A DNA stretch of 11,474 nucleotides from an uncultured Bacilli bacterium (GTDB taxonomy: Bacteria; Bacillota_I; Bacilli_A; RF39; UBA660), in assembly GCA_944363805.1 (NCBI GenBank), contig CALVVH010000042.1:1-11474 (forward strand), written 5' to 3'. Shown piece after piece: positions 1 through 6,540 of the stretch. The notes beneath the pieces were generated by a model that was given only the letters and a program-made list of their open reading frames with translations, ran no database searches and was not told the DNA's origin. The position numbers and the translations under genes are program-made. The first letter of the stretch is position 1. Every line of letters starts with the position of its first letter.

Positions 1-4
1 CCCG

Positions 5-70
5 GTGACATATTATATAACTTTGAGACATTTTCGCAAGTTAACACTTAAGACATTATCACAAATTAAT
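5..70. repeat. GACAT direct repeats resembling an insertion-sequence end
   Basis: Three related units begin with GACAT at 7, 27 and 52. The second and third are the most alike: GACATTTTCGCAAGTTAA and GACATTATCACAAATTAA, which match at most positions. Multiple short direct repeats of this kind are typical of the ends of IS21- or IS481-like elements in Bacillota. No transposase is visible and the window starts here, so the element body would lie to the left. A regulatory repeat is the alternative. The repeats are seen; the IS identity is inferred. Confidence 0.4.
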
Positions 71-101
71 CATAAATACAAATTTTATTTTTCTTTTGGG
101 G

Positions 102-130
102 TTGCAGTAATTTTAAGGGTACGTTAAAAT
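102..130 (+). promoter_or_regulatory. Promoter for the 156-827 membrane-protein gene
   Basis: A TTGCAG box (102-107) and a TAAAAT box (125-130) are separated by exactly 17 bases. They lie 26 bases ahead of the likely start codon and between the GACAT repeats and the gene, so the gene need not depend on transcription from the left. Confidence 0.55.
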
Positions 131-155
131 AGTTACCCACAAGGGGATGATAATA

Positions 156-827
156 ATGTTAAATAATAGTATGACTAATGGAATAATACGTCAAAAAAAT
201 AATGTTGATGAATTAAATGCAAAAATAAAGGAATGTGACAAAGTAATAGAAAGAGCAGAAAAAACTAAGAAAAAGTATAAAAGATTGGCTATTATTTTGC
301 CAATAGTGATTACGGTTGGAACTTTAGGGGGAGGAGCTATTTTAAATAGTTTAATGGGGCCTGATGCAATTAGTTATGTGACTCTTTTACAAGCTGCTAA
401 GTTACCTTTAATTTTACCTGTGGCTTTAGGTTGTGGATTTCCTATATATTATGGTTTGAAATATTATGGAGTTAAGGAATATTGCCAAAACAAAAAAGCA
501 GAAAGAAAAGATTTAACTGATGCTCAAACACTAAGTGTATCTTTACTTCAAAGTTTAGAAAAAGGACAAGAAGACAGTCGCATAAGCAGTATTAATGAAA
601 CAGAAGTACGTGGAGAAATTTTGAGTAAGTTCTTTAATTGTGAAAAGAAGCGACTTATCGGTTTATATAATATAGGACATTTAAGTGATTTAGAAGGATT
701 AGGTTGGTCTGTAAATGATATAGTTTATTTGCAAGAATTAATTGAAGATGAAATAAATCCTAAAGATACTTTGGGTAAAGAACAAGTAAGGGTACGTGTT
801 CAAAATCAAAGACATGATAAGAACTAG
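156..827 (+). CDS. Two-helix membrane protein of unknown function
   Basis: I do not recognise this 223-residue protein. The start at 156 is preferred over the in-frame ATG at 147, because AAGGGG (141-146) abuts 147 but lies 9 bases from 156. The N-terminal 40 residues are charged and probably a helical coiled coil rich in Lys and Glu. Two hydrophobic stretches follow, at about residues 44-66 (with a GGG run) and 78-101. A hydrophilic C-terminal half of about 120 residues ends in basic residues. The pattern suggests a membrane hairpin with both long arms on the same side, probably cytoplasmic. The gene has its own promoter, and a hairpin terminator overlaps its stop codon, so it looks monocistronic and separate from dnaB. 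Function unknown. Confidence 0.75.
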   Translation: MLNNSMTNGIIRQKNNVDELNAKIKECDKVIERAEKTKKKYKRLAIILPIVITVGTLGGGAILNSLMGPDAISYVTLLQAAKLPLILPVALGCGFPIYYGLKYYGVKEYCQNKKAERKDLTDAQTLSVSLLQSLEKGQEDSRISSINETEVRGEILSKFFNCEKKRLIGLYNIGHLSDLEGLGWSVNDIVYLQELIEDEINPKDTLGKEQVRVRVQNQRHDKN

Positions 828-843
828 TTTTAGTTCTTTTTAT
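819..843 (+). terminator. Rho-independent terminator overlapping the stop codon
   Basis: AAGAACT (819-825) pairs with AGTTCTT (832-838) around a six-base loop, followed by a T-rich tract. The TAG stop (825-827) lies at the top of the 5' arm and start of the loop. It would end the upstream transcript before the dnaB promoter. Confidence 0.6.
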
Positions 844-853
844 CTTGTTTAGG

Positions 854-862
854 TGATATAAT
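854..862 (+). promoter_or_regulatory. Extended -10 promoter of dnaB
   Basis: TGATATAAT carries a perfect TATAAT (857-862) with the TG extension. The matching -35 region (834-839, TTCTTT) is poor, as is common for extended -10 promoters. The dnaB start is 20 bases downstream, with GAGGTGA (870-876) as the ribosome binding site. Confidence 0.6.
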
Positions 863-882
863 ATTATTCGAGGTGACCAAGA

Positions 883-2148
883 ATGGAAAATGTTACGCTT
901 TTACCTGCAGATAGATATGTAATATTTAATAGAACGGTTTTAACTGATTTTGATAAAAAAGTTTTAATTACGTTTTATGAACCAATAATTGGTCATTTGG
1001 CAGTTAGTCTTTATCTTACTTTGTGGAATGATTTGGATGGTATCAACCAAGTTTCAAGGAAACTTAATCATCATCATTTAATGAGTATTTTGAAGTGCCC
1101 TTTGAGAGCTATAAAAGAAGCAAGGGAAGCTTTGGAAGCGGTGGGATTGGTTAAAACTTTTTATAAAAGTGGGGATGTTAATAGTTATATTTATGAACTA
1201 TATTCACCACTCAGTCCAACAGAATTTTTAAATCATCCTATTTTAAATGTTGTTTTGTATGATAATATTGGAGCAACAGAGTATGAATATTTGAAAAAGA
1301 CATATCAAAAGTTAAAAATAGATACGAAGGAATATATTGACATTTCCAAGAAAATGGATGAAGTGTATACTGCAGTTTCAGATATTCCTGTTTTTGAAAG
1401 TGTTGAAAGAAGTATAAGTGATATTGAGTGTACTGACCAAGTAGATTTTGATTTGATTATTTCTTCGATACCAAAGGGAATAATTAATGAAAGAGCTTTT
1501 AATAAAAAGACAAAAGAATTAATTAATCAATTGGCCTTTATTTATAAAATTGATTCACTTAAAATGATGGAATTAATTAGAAGTGTTTTAAATGAATTTG
1601 GAATGATCGATAAAAATGCTTTGAGACAAGCAGCAAGGAAAATGTATCAATTTAATAATGGAGCTTTGCCAACGCTTATATATAGGAGTCAACCAGAATA
1701 TTTAAAAACACCAGCTGGGGATAATTCGATGCGAGGTAAGATTATTCAACTTTTTGAAAGCATCAATCCGGTCGATTTTCTTAGAAATAAATATCGAGGG
1801 GTTAAACCGACGAATGCCGATATAAAGATAATTGAAATGTTGGTTATTGATTTGGAAATGCCCCCGGCGGTAGTAAATGTTTTGCTCGATTATGTTTTAA
1901 GAAAGAACAACAACAGATTATCACGAGCTTATATTGAAACTATTGCTGGTCAATGGAAACGGGCAGGGCTTAAAAATGCCAGTGAAGCTATGGATTTTGC
2001 TGAAAAAGAAAATAAGAAGTTGAGTAAGAAAATAACAAGCAAGAATGAAAGTGCTGAACCTGTATGGTTTAGTAAAGATAATCAAAAACAAGAACTTAGT
2101 GAAGAAGAGCAAAAGGAAGTAGAAAATTTATTTAAGGAGTTTAAATAA
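883..2148 (+). CDS. dnaB: Replication initiation and membrane attachment protein DnaB (helicase-loading factor)
   Basis: This is the Bacilli-type DnaB, which acts with DnaD and DnaI to load the replicative helicase at oriC and restart sites; it is not the helicase itself. The N-terminal part contains the family's characteristic opening (LLPADRYVIFNRTVLTDFDK, near residues 6-25) leading into a winged-helix region with KEAREALEAVGLVKTF. The C-terminal DnaD-like domain has the YxxxIxxxW signature at Y350, I354 and W358, followed by a charged tail. At 421 residues it is somewhat shorter than the Bacillus subtilis protein (about 470). The start is fixed by GAGGTGA six bases upstream. The stop TAA overlaps the dnaI ATG by one base, so the two are translationally coupled, as expected for partners in one loading pathway. 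Confidence 0.93.
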   Translation: MENVTLLPADRYVIFNRTVLTDFDKKVLITFYEPIIGHLAVSLYLTLWNDLDGINQVSRKLNHHHLMSILKCPLRAIKEAREALEAVGLVKTFYKSGDVNSYIYELYSPLSPTEFLNHPILNVVLYDNIGATEYEYLKKTYQKLKIDTKEYIDISKKMDEVYTAVSDIPVFESVERSISDIECTDQVDFDLIISSIPKGIINERAFNKKTKELINQLAFIYKIDSLKMMELIRSVLNEFGMIDKNALRQAARKMYQFNNGALPTLIYRSQPEYLKTPAGDNSMRGKIIQLFESINPVDFLRNKYRGVKPTNADIKIIEMLVIDLEMPPAVVNVLLDYVLRKNNNRLSRAYIETIAGQWKRAGLKNASEAMDFAEKENKKLSKKITSKNESAEPVWFSKDNQKQELSEEEQKEVENLFKEFK

Positions 2149-3038
2149 TGGAAGTAATTAAGATGACTTTGAGTGAGAAAATTGAAAAAGAATTAGAAAA
2201 AAATTTACAGCAAGCAATGCAAGATGAAGAATTTAGTAATTTGGTCAAGAGATTAAAAATAAGTAAGAAGTTGGCAATGAAAAATAATTCCCAGTTACAA
2301 GATACTTGTGCAGAATTAAAAAAATGTAGTGCTTGTAAGGGACTTTTTATGTGCAAGAATAGAGTTAATGGTCATGTGTTATATCCTGATGTTGATCAAG
2401 ATAGTATTAAATTTATCTTTACTCCTTGTAAGTACCAAAAATTGCAAGATAAAGCTTTAGCAGAAAAGAAAAAATCTTTAAATGAACTGGAAAATGCCCG
2501 AATGAAAGATATTGACATTAATGATAAAAATAGATTGCCTGTCATAAAATGGATTAAAGAATTTTATGATAAATATGAAAAGGTAAATACTTTGAAAGGA
2601 TTATATTTGCATGGTTCTTTTGGTAGTGGTAAAACTTTTTTGTTAGCGGCTTTATTAAATGAGTTGGCTGTTAAGAAGAATGCGCAAATAGAAATTGTCT
2701 ATTTTCCGGAATTGCTACGCAATATGAAAGATGACTTTAGCTTAGTTGAAGATAAAATTAGATATTTACAAAATGTCGATATTTTACTTTTGGATGATAT
2801 TGGAGCTGAAAATGTTACGGTGTGGGGGAGAGATGAAATTTTAGGAACAATATTACAATATCGGATGAATAATAAACTTACAACTTTTTTTACTTCTAAT
2901 TTAACTATTAAAGAACTAGAAGCAACTTTGGCTATAACGAAAAATAGTGAAGATAAAGTAAAGAGTAGGAGAATAATTGAAAGAATCAAGCAACTTACAG
3001 ATGATATCGAACTTGTAAGTGTCAATAGAAGAAAATAA
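2148..3038 (+). CDS. dnaI: Primosomal protein DnaI, AAA+ helicase loader
   Basis: DnaI is the ATP-dependent loader that places the replicative helicase on DNA. The 296-residue protein has the family's order of parts. An N-terminal helicase-interacting region has a zinc-binding cluster (Cys60, Cys63, Cys69, His76 and Cys94 are the candidates). The AAA+ module has Walker A GSFGSGKT (156-163), Walker B DILLLDD (211-217), the sensor TSN (249-251) and an arginine-finger region SRRIIER (273-279). TAATG joins it to dnaB, and AAGGAG (2134-2139) lies eight bases before the ATG. A second in-frame ATG at 2163 is possible but has no better ribosome site. No clear terminator follows. Length and motifs match the family throughout, so it looks intact. 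Confidence 0.95.
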   Translation: MEVIKMTLSEKIEKELEKNLQQAMQDEEFSNLVKRLKISKKLAMKNNSQLQDTCAELKKCSACKGLFMCKNRVNGHVLYPDVDQDSIKFIFTPCKYQKLQDKALAEKKKSLNELENARMKDIDINDKNRLPVIKWIKEFYDKYEKVNTLKGLYLHGSFGSGKTFLLAALLNELAVKKNAQIEIVYFPELLRNMKDDFSLVEDKIRYLQNVDILLLDDIGAENVTVWGRDEILGTILQYRMNNKLTTFFTSNLTIKELEATLAITKNSEDKVKSRRIIERIKQLTDDIELVSVNRRK

Positions 3039-3084
3039 TGACGAATTTTGTTGGTAAAAATATCTTTCTTAAATAGAAAATTTA

Positions 3085-3093
3085 TGATATTAT
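3085..3093 (+). promoter_or_regulatory. Extended -10 promoter ahead of the 84-residue membrane protein
   Basis: TGATATTAT (TG extension plus TATTAT at 3088-3093) lies 22 bases before the ATG at 3116. The -35 region (3065-3070, TTTCTT) is weak. The same nine-base element recurs in front of the T-box leader. Confidence 0.45.
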
Positions 3094-3115
3094 TTTAATA
3101 TAAGGGTGTGATTAG

Positions 3116-3370
3116 ATGAAAGAACCATTGTTAAAAGATATCGAAGAACCAATAGTTTTTCGAAATGTAAAGGTTAATAATAAAGATACTAAAGGTTGGA
3201 AGGCTTCTTTATTGAACAAATCAGTTATTTTGACAGTTATTTTGACTTTGTGTGTTTTTTATTATTTTGGAAGAACAACTTATGCTTTTTATATCGGTTT
3301 TAAATATTATGATTTGAGGTTTATGGAACCGGTGATAATACAAGATGATACACAAGAAAATAACGAGTAA
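3116..3370 (+). CDS. Small single-pass membrane protein of unknown function
   Basis: I do not recognise this 84-residue protein. A polar N-terminal stretch of about 32 residues precedes one clear hydrophobic helix (about residues 33-51, rich in Val, Leu and Ile). An aromatic-rich segment (FYIGFKYYDLRF) follows, and the tail is acidic. It could be a small regulatory or scaffold subunit at the membrane. AAGGGTG (3102-3108) sits seven bases before the ATG, and an extended -10 lies upstream, so it can be expressed apart from dnaI. Its stop codon sits inside a perfect inverted repeat shared with the convergent YolD-like gene. Start and reading frame look sound; function is unknown. Confidence 0.65.
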   Translation: MKEPLLKDIEEPIVFRNVKVNNKDTKGWKASLLNKSVILTVILTLCVFYYFGRTTYAFYIGFKYYDLRFMEPVIIQDDTQENNE

Positions 3371-3384
3371 TTAATACTCGTTAT
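3360..3384. terminator. Perfect inverted repeat between convergent genes
   Basis: ATAACGAGTA (3360-3369) and TACTCGTTAT (3375-3384) form a perfect 10-bp stem with a five-base loop. On the minus strand the stem is followed by TTTTCTTGTG, a usable U-rich tail. On the plus strand the following bases are not U-rich. It therefore most clearly terminates the minus-strand yolD/polymerase transcript and may also slow the plus-strand one. Both convergent stop codons lie within it. Confidence 0.7.
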
Positions 3385-3694
3385 GGATAGTAAATATTTG
3401 TTTAAATAATAGTTTTAATTGGTTACTTAGGTAGATAGTTTTATAGATATTATCTATCTTTTTTATTTTAGCTTTAGTTTTCAAAAGAAAACCATCTTTA
3501 TAATAAGTTATTATTACCGTGTTTTGACAATAGTAAGCTTCGATGATTTCTTCTTCCAATATTTTTTGTTCTTCTTCAGAAATTATTGGCATTTTTATTT
3601 TGGACTTTTCTTCTTCTAAAGCATATACTATTTGTTTGCCATTGATAAGAGAGTTGAATGGTAACCATTTAATCATACCGCGGTCTTTATTCAT
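3371..3694 (-). CDS. YolD-like protein, partner of the Y-family polymerase
   Basis: The protein opens with DRGMIKW (residues 4-10), the hallmark of YolD-like proteins, followed by a small beta-rich domain; its 107 residues are the usual family size. YolD-like genes are known to sit directly beside UvrX/YqjW-type polymerases in Bacilli and are thought to be UmuD-like accessory factors, although the biochemistry is not settled. The start is taken as the ATG at 3694-3692. A GGAGG lies just upstream inside the 3' end of the polymerase gene, the two genes overlap by eight bases (ATGAATAA), and the conserved motif begins there. The frame stays open ten codons further upstream, but that ATG has no ribosome site. 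It is co-transcribed with the polymerase and so is probably SOS-induced. Confidence 0.85.
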   Translation of the reverse strand: MNKDRGMIKWLPFNSLINGKQIVYALEEEKSKIKMPIISEEEQKILEEEIIEAYYCQNTVIITYYKDGFLLKTKAKIKKIDNIYKTIYLSNQLKLLFKQIFTIHNEY

Positions 3695-4949
3695 GATGAC
3701 CTCCGATTTTGCTATTTCTTTCAATTGCTGTTGAATCCGGCAAGAGGCTCGATGCTTTAATTAAACTATTTTTGCCAAATTTGTTTTTGATTTCATCAAT
3801 GGTAGCATTCATTTTATTTTCTTGTTTGATGTCTTGATATTCTTCAAAAAGATTTAGTTGGACACCGGTTTTAGTTGTTAGGCCACCGCAGGTGATACTA
3901 ACTTTTCTAATTGGTAAGTAATCGTAATAGCGATCGAAGATAATGTTACAGTATCTGATTAGTTCTTTATTGGAATCGGTGGGAACATCTAGTTTTAGGG
4001 TGTGATAAAAGCCACTGTTAATTTCTTTAGAGTAACTAATTCCCAGACCAATTACAGTTGTTTGTTTGTTGTTAGCTCGTAATCTAGCGGTTAATAATTC
4101 GACCATTTCGGAGATAATGATACGAATATTATTTTCGTTATAATCTTTAAATAGGACTTGGGAATGACTATAAGACTTGTCTTTAGCTTGAACTTTGAAG
4201 TCGGCGATTTTACTAGTGTCAATACCATTAGCATGGTTCCATAGTTCTTCACCCATAATACCAAATTTATCTTTTAACTTATTTTTGTCATATTTAGCTA
4301 GTTCCCCGATGGTATAAATATTTAAAATGTTTAGGTTTTTTTCCATTCTTTTGCCAATGCCCCACATTTTGGATAGAGGAGTGATAGGCCAAAGTTTAGT
4401 AGGAATATCTTCATAGTTCCATTTGGCGATGCCATTTTTGTATTTTTTGGCTTCAGTATCCATAGCAACTTTAGCTAAAAGAAGGTTGGGACCTATGCCA
4501 CAGGTGGCAGTAAGACCAGTTTGTTCTTGAATTTTATTTAATATTTCTTCAGCCAGTTCGTAGTCGGTCTTTTTATATAATTTTAAGTAATCAGTTACAT
4601 CTAGAAAACATTCGTCGATAGAGTAAACATGTAAATCTTCTTTAGAGACATAATCTAAGTAAATACTTACGACTTCTTTACTTTTGGTAATGTATAGTTT
4701 CATGCGGGGGGGCACGATAGTATACTTGATATTACGAGGAATGTCATAAAGACGGGAGCGGGAAGCTACTCCTTGGGCTTTTAAAAAGGGAGTTACCGCT
4801 AAAGTTATTGCACCGTTACCTTGTTTAGGATTAGCTACAACCAAAGGAACTTTAAAAGGATCTAATCCTCTTTCGATACATTCACAAGATGCAAAGAAAC
4901 TTTTTAAATCGATACACATAATATTTCTAGTTTGATAATATTCTGCCAT
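3687..4949 (-). CDS. Y-family DNA polymerase, UvrX/YqjW (UmuC-like) type
   Basis: This is a translesion DNA polymerase. The palm domain has the first catalytic Asp in CIDLKSFFASCE (D14, with F19 at the steric-gate position). The second site is SIDE (D112, E113). A helix-hairpin-helix region follows around WGIGKRMEKNL. Near the C-terminus QLNLF (364-368) matches the beta-clamp binding consensus. The tail TAIERNSKIGGHHE resembles Bacillus YqjW/UvrX proteins. At 420 residues it is the normal length and looks intact. GGAGG lies six bases before the ATG. It is first in a two-gene operon with the YolD-like gene, behind a promoter with an SOS box, so its product is expected after DNA damage, with error-prone bypass as the likely outcome. 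The gene symbol is left empty because chromosomal yqjW and mobile uvrX copies cannot be told apart here. Confidence 0.93.
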   Translation of the reverse strand: MAEYYQTRNIMCIDLKSFFASCECIERGLDPFKVPLVVANPKQGNGAITLAVTPFLKAQGVASRSRLYDIPRNIKYTIVPPRMKLYITKSKEVVSIYLDYVSKEDLHVYSIDECFLDVTDYLKLYKKTDYELAEEILNKIQEQTGLTATCGIGPNLLLAKVAMDTEAKKYKNGIAKWNYEDIPTKLWPITPLSKMWGIGKRMEKNLNILNIYTIGELAKYDKNKLKDKFGIMGEELWNHANGIDTSKIADFKVQAKDKSYSHSQVLFKDYNENNIRIIISEMVELLTARLRANNKQTTVIGLGISYSKEINSGFYHTLKLDVPTDSNKELIRYCNIIFDRYYDYLPIRKVSITCGGLTTKTGVQLNLFEEYQDIKQENKMNATIDEIKNKFGKNSLIKASSLLPDSTAIERNSKIGGHHE

Positions 4950-4960
4950 AATTTTCCTCC

Positions 4961-4972
4961 GAACTTTTGTTC
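4961..4972 (-). promoter_or_regulatory. LexA/DinR SOS box of the polymerase operon
   Basis: The minus strand reads GAACAAAAGTTC, a perfect GAAC-N4-GTTC dyad as in the Bacillus SOS consensus (CGAAC-N4-GTTCG type). It lies between the -10 element and the ribosome site, over the expected transcription start, where bound LexA would block initiation. It lies directly ahead of a Y-family polymerase, a classic SOS gene. Confidence 0.88.
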
Positions 4973-4980
4973 ACAGCTTA

Positions 4981-5009
4981 ATTATAAATCATTTAAGAGA
5001 ATATAGCAA
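4981..5009 (-). promoter_or_regulatory. Promoter of the polymerase-yolD operon
   Basis: On the minus strand TTGCTA (5009-5004) and a perfect TATAAT (4986-4981) are separated by exactly 17 bases. The predicted start, around 4974, abuts the SOS box. The promoter lies downstream of the XRE gene, so the polymerase can be transcribed independently of it. Confidence 0.78.
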
Positions 5010-5025
5010 TTCCTATTTTTGGCAC

Positions 5026-5238
5026 TTACTTTTTTTCAATAGTAATTATTAGATTTTCTTCTTTGGCAATTTTTAATAATAATTCAAAGTCATAATTTCT
5101 TTGACCGTATTCATAGAATTGAATAGCATTTTTAGTACGATTGATGCTTTTTCCAAATTCTTCTTGAGTTTTTCCTGACCATTCTCTTATTATTTTAATT
5201 ATTTCATTGGCCTTATAATTATTAGCAATTATTTTCAT
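5026..5238 (-). CDS. Small XRE-family helix-turn-helix protein
   Basis: This 70-residue protein is essentially one Cro/CI-type DNA-binding domain. Helices around residues 9-20 and 24-32 (TQEEFGKSI) are followed by the recognition helix region near 34-44 (RTKNAIQFYEYG), and then a last helix and short strand. There is no sensor domain, so it probably acts as a dimeric repressor or as a partner of another protein. AGAGGTGAT lies just before its ATG. It is divergent from the anchored protein gene, with 88 bases between the starts. TTTGTTG-type repeats lie in that gap, so local repression of either gene is plausible. It also lies upstream of the polymerase in the same direction, but the polymerase has its own promoter. 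Confidence 0.8.
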   Translation of the reverse strand: MKIIANNYKANEIIKIIREWSGKTQEEFGKSINRTKNAIQFYEYGQRNYDFELLLKIAKEENLIITIEKK

Positions 5239-5251
5239 TTTGTATCACCTC

Positions 5252-5280
5252 TTGACAAGCATACAATTTGTTGGTATAGT
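5252..5280 (+). promoter_or_regulatory. Strong promoter of the anchored surface-protein gene
   Basis: A consensus TTGACA (5252-5257), a 17-base spacer and TATAGT (5275-5280) with a TG extension make this the best promoter in the window. The start site would be near 5287, leaving a 40-base leader. Confidence 0.8.
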
Positions 5281-5297
5281 TTTGTTGATAAAACAAA
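5267..5297. promoter_or_regulatory. Candidate operator in the divergent XRE / surface-protein gap
   Basis: TTTGTTGGTA (5267) and TTTGTTGATA (5281) are direct repeats 14 bases apart. The second also forms an inverted pair, TTTGTT (5281-5286) with AACAAA (5292-5297). They straddle the -10 and expected start of the rightward promoter, so a protein bound there would block it. The divergent XRE protein is the natural candidate. The repeats are visible; the role is inferred. Confidence 0.4.
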
Positions 5298-5326
5298 CGT
5301 AGCGTTGGTCTGAAGCGAGGAAGTGG

Positions 5327-6469
5327 TTGAAATATATGAAACAATATGGGGTAATTATTTTAAGTGTTGTTAGTATATTGTGTGTAGTTTTAGGAATTTA
5401 TTACAAATATGATAATAAAAATAAAGAAGTTTTAGTGAACAGCACAAAGCAATTAATAAACTCTAATGCCCTAACTATGATGTATGAAACGGAAGAAAAT
5501 AGTGGAGAATATCAAGTTGCTGATAGCAATAGTTGGCCAGGAGAAGGCTATATGTTTAATGCTGAATTATCTAAATGCGAAAATGGTAGTATGCTTAATT
5601 GGAATGAAGAAAATAAAACAGTACTAATGCAAGCAAATACTTCTGATAAATGTTATGTGTATTTTGATGTTGTACCAAGTATAACTAGTTTTGCTCAATA
5701 TATAACTGATGCTGTTTATACTGGTGTTGATGGTGAGAATAGTTTATATTATCACGATGGAATAGGAAATTATACTAATGCCGATCAAGAAACTGGTGAT
5801 AATTCGTACAGATATGCTGGAGCAAATCCCGATAATTATGTATGTTTTGGAAGCGATGCAGAAATTTGCCCGGATGATAGCTTATATAGAATAATTGGAG
5901 TATTTGATGGTAAGGTAAAATTAATAAAAAATATTTCTGCTGGTGAAAGTCGTTGGGGAGTTAGTACAATTACATGGAGTAATTCGGTGTTGAATACGGA
6001 TATATTAAATGGTTCATATTTAAACTCTTTTGATTATAATTGGCAAAATAGTATATCTACAGCTATATGGTATGTTGGGGGCTTTAGTCAATTTTATAAT
6101 CCTCCTAAAGAGGTTTATAGTTATGAAATTGGAGAAAATAGAATTGATACTACTTATGAAAGCAAAGTTGGTTTAGTATATGTTAGCGATTATGGGTATG
6201 CAGCAAGTCCAGATTATTGGTTAACAGAAGTATTTGATTATAATGTAGCAGTATCAAATAATTGGTTATATTCTGGTATTGAAGAATGGACGATTAGTAA
6301 TGCTAGGGGAGCAGGATATATTTTGTCGATAAATAATTATGGAGTTGTAACTGATAATGCTCATAATGGTGCTGAACTTGATTATAGGCCAACTTTTTAT
6401 TTAAATTCTGACGTTAAGTTGGATTCTGGTATTGGAACAGCAGATGATCCATACCGCATTGTAATTTAA
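5327..6469 (+). CDS. Membrane-anchored extracellular protein with a DUF6273-like C-terminal domain
   Basis: The protein has 380 residues. A single hydrophobic helix (about 8-26) after a basic N-terminus makes it an N-terminally anchored exported protein. Cys19 is preceded by Leu and so is not a good lipobox. The outer part is acidic and rich in Tyr, Asn and Trp. A first small module holds Cys84 and Cys109; a second holds Cys173 and Cys181. The end, with RPTFYLNSDVKLDSGIGTADDPYRI-like residues (about 353-378), resembles DUF6273-type domains common in exported proteins of gut Bacillota. Paired cysteines may form disulfides outside the cell. The TTG start is preferred because GAGGA (5317-5321) is five bases from it; the ATG at 5336 is the alternative. 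A strong promoter and a terminator make it monocistronic. Substrate or partner unknown; a surface interaction role is inference. Confidence 0.75.
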   Translation: MKYMKQYGVIILSVVSILCVVLGIYYKYDNKNKEVLVNSTKQLINSNALTMMYETEENSGEYQVADSNSWPGEGYMFNAELSKCENGSMLNWNEENKTVLMQANTSDKCYVYFDVVPSITSFAQYITDAVYTGVDGENSLYYHDGIGNYTNADQETGDNSYRYAGANPDNYVCFGSDAEICPDDSLYRIIGVFDGKVKLIKNISAGESRWGVSTITWSNSVLNTDILNGSYLNSFDYNWQNSISTAIWYVGGFSQFYNPPKEVYSYEIGENRIDTTYESKVGLVYVSDYGYAASPDYWLTEVFDYNVAVSNNWLYSGIEEWTISNARGAGYILSINNYGVVTDNAHNGAELDYRPTFYLNSDVKLDSGIGTADDPYRIVI

Positions 6470-6473
6470 TAAG

Positions 6474-6505
6474 TTGTGAATCTTTTTTCACAATTTTTCT
6501 TTTTC
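6474..6505 (+). terminator. Rho-independent terminator after the surface-protein gene
   Basis: TTGTGAA (6474-6480) pairs with TTCACAA (6487-6493) around a six-base loop, followed by TTTTTCTTTTTC. It lies five bases after the stop codon and isolates the HerA unit that follows. Confidence 0.85.
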
Positions 6506-6524
6506 TATGATATACTTATCATAG
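6505..6524 (+). promoter_or_regulatory. herA-unit promoter with a perfect dyad over the -10 element
   Basis: CTATGATA (6505-6512) and TATCATAG (6517-6524) form a perfect 8-bp inverted repeat with a four-base centre. Inside it lies the extended -10 TGATATACT (6508-6516). There is no good -35. The dyad would suit a dimeric repressor or activator, although a chance result of AT-rich promoter sequence cannot be excluded. Confidence 0.5.
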
Positions 6525-6540
6525 GAAATAAGGTGGTTGT

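Noticed and set aside
1921..3025. Minus-strand open frames opposite dnaB and dnaI
   Set aside because: Low-complexity Phe/Leu/Ile/Ser-rich translations opposite Lys/Glu-rich coding sequence; typical antisense shadows.
5327..5400. Lipoprotein signal for the surface protein (Cys19)
   Set aside because: The residue before the Cys is Leu (SILC), which does not fit a lipobox; a plain membrane anchor is more likely.
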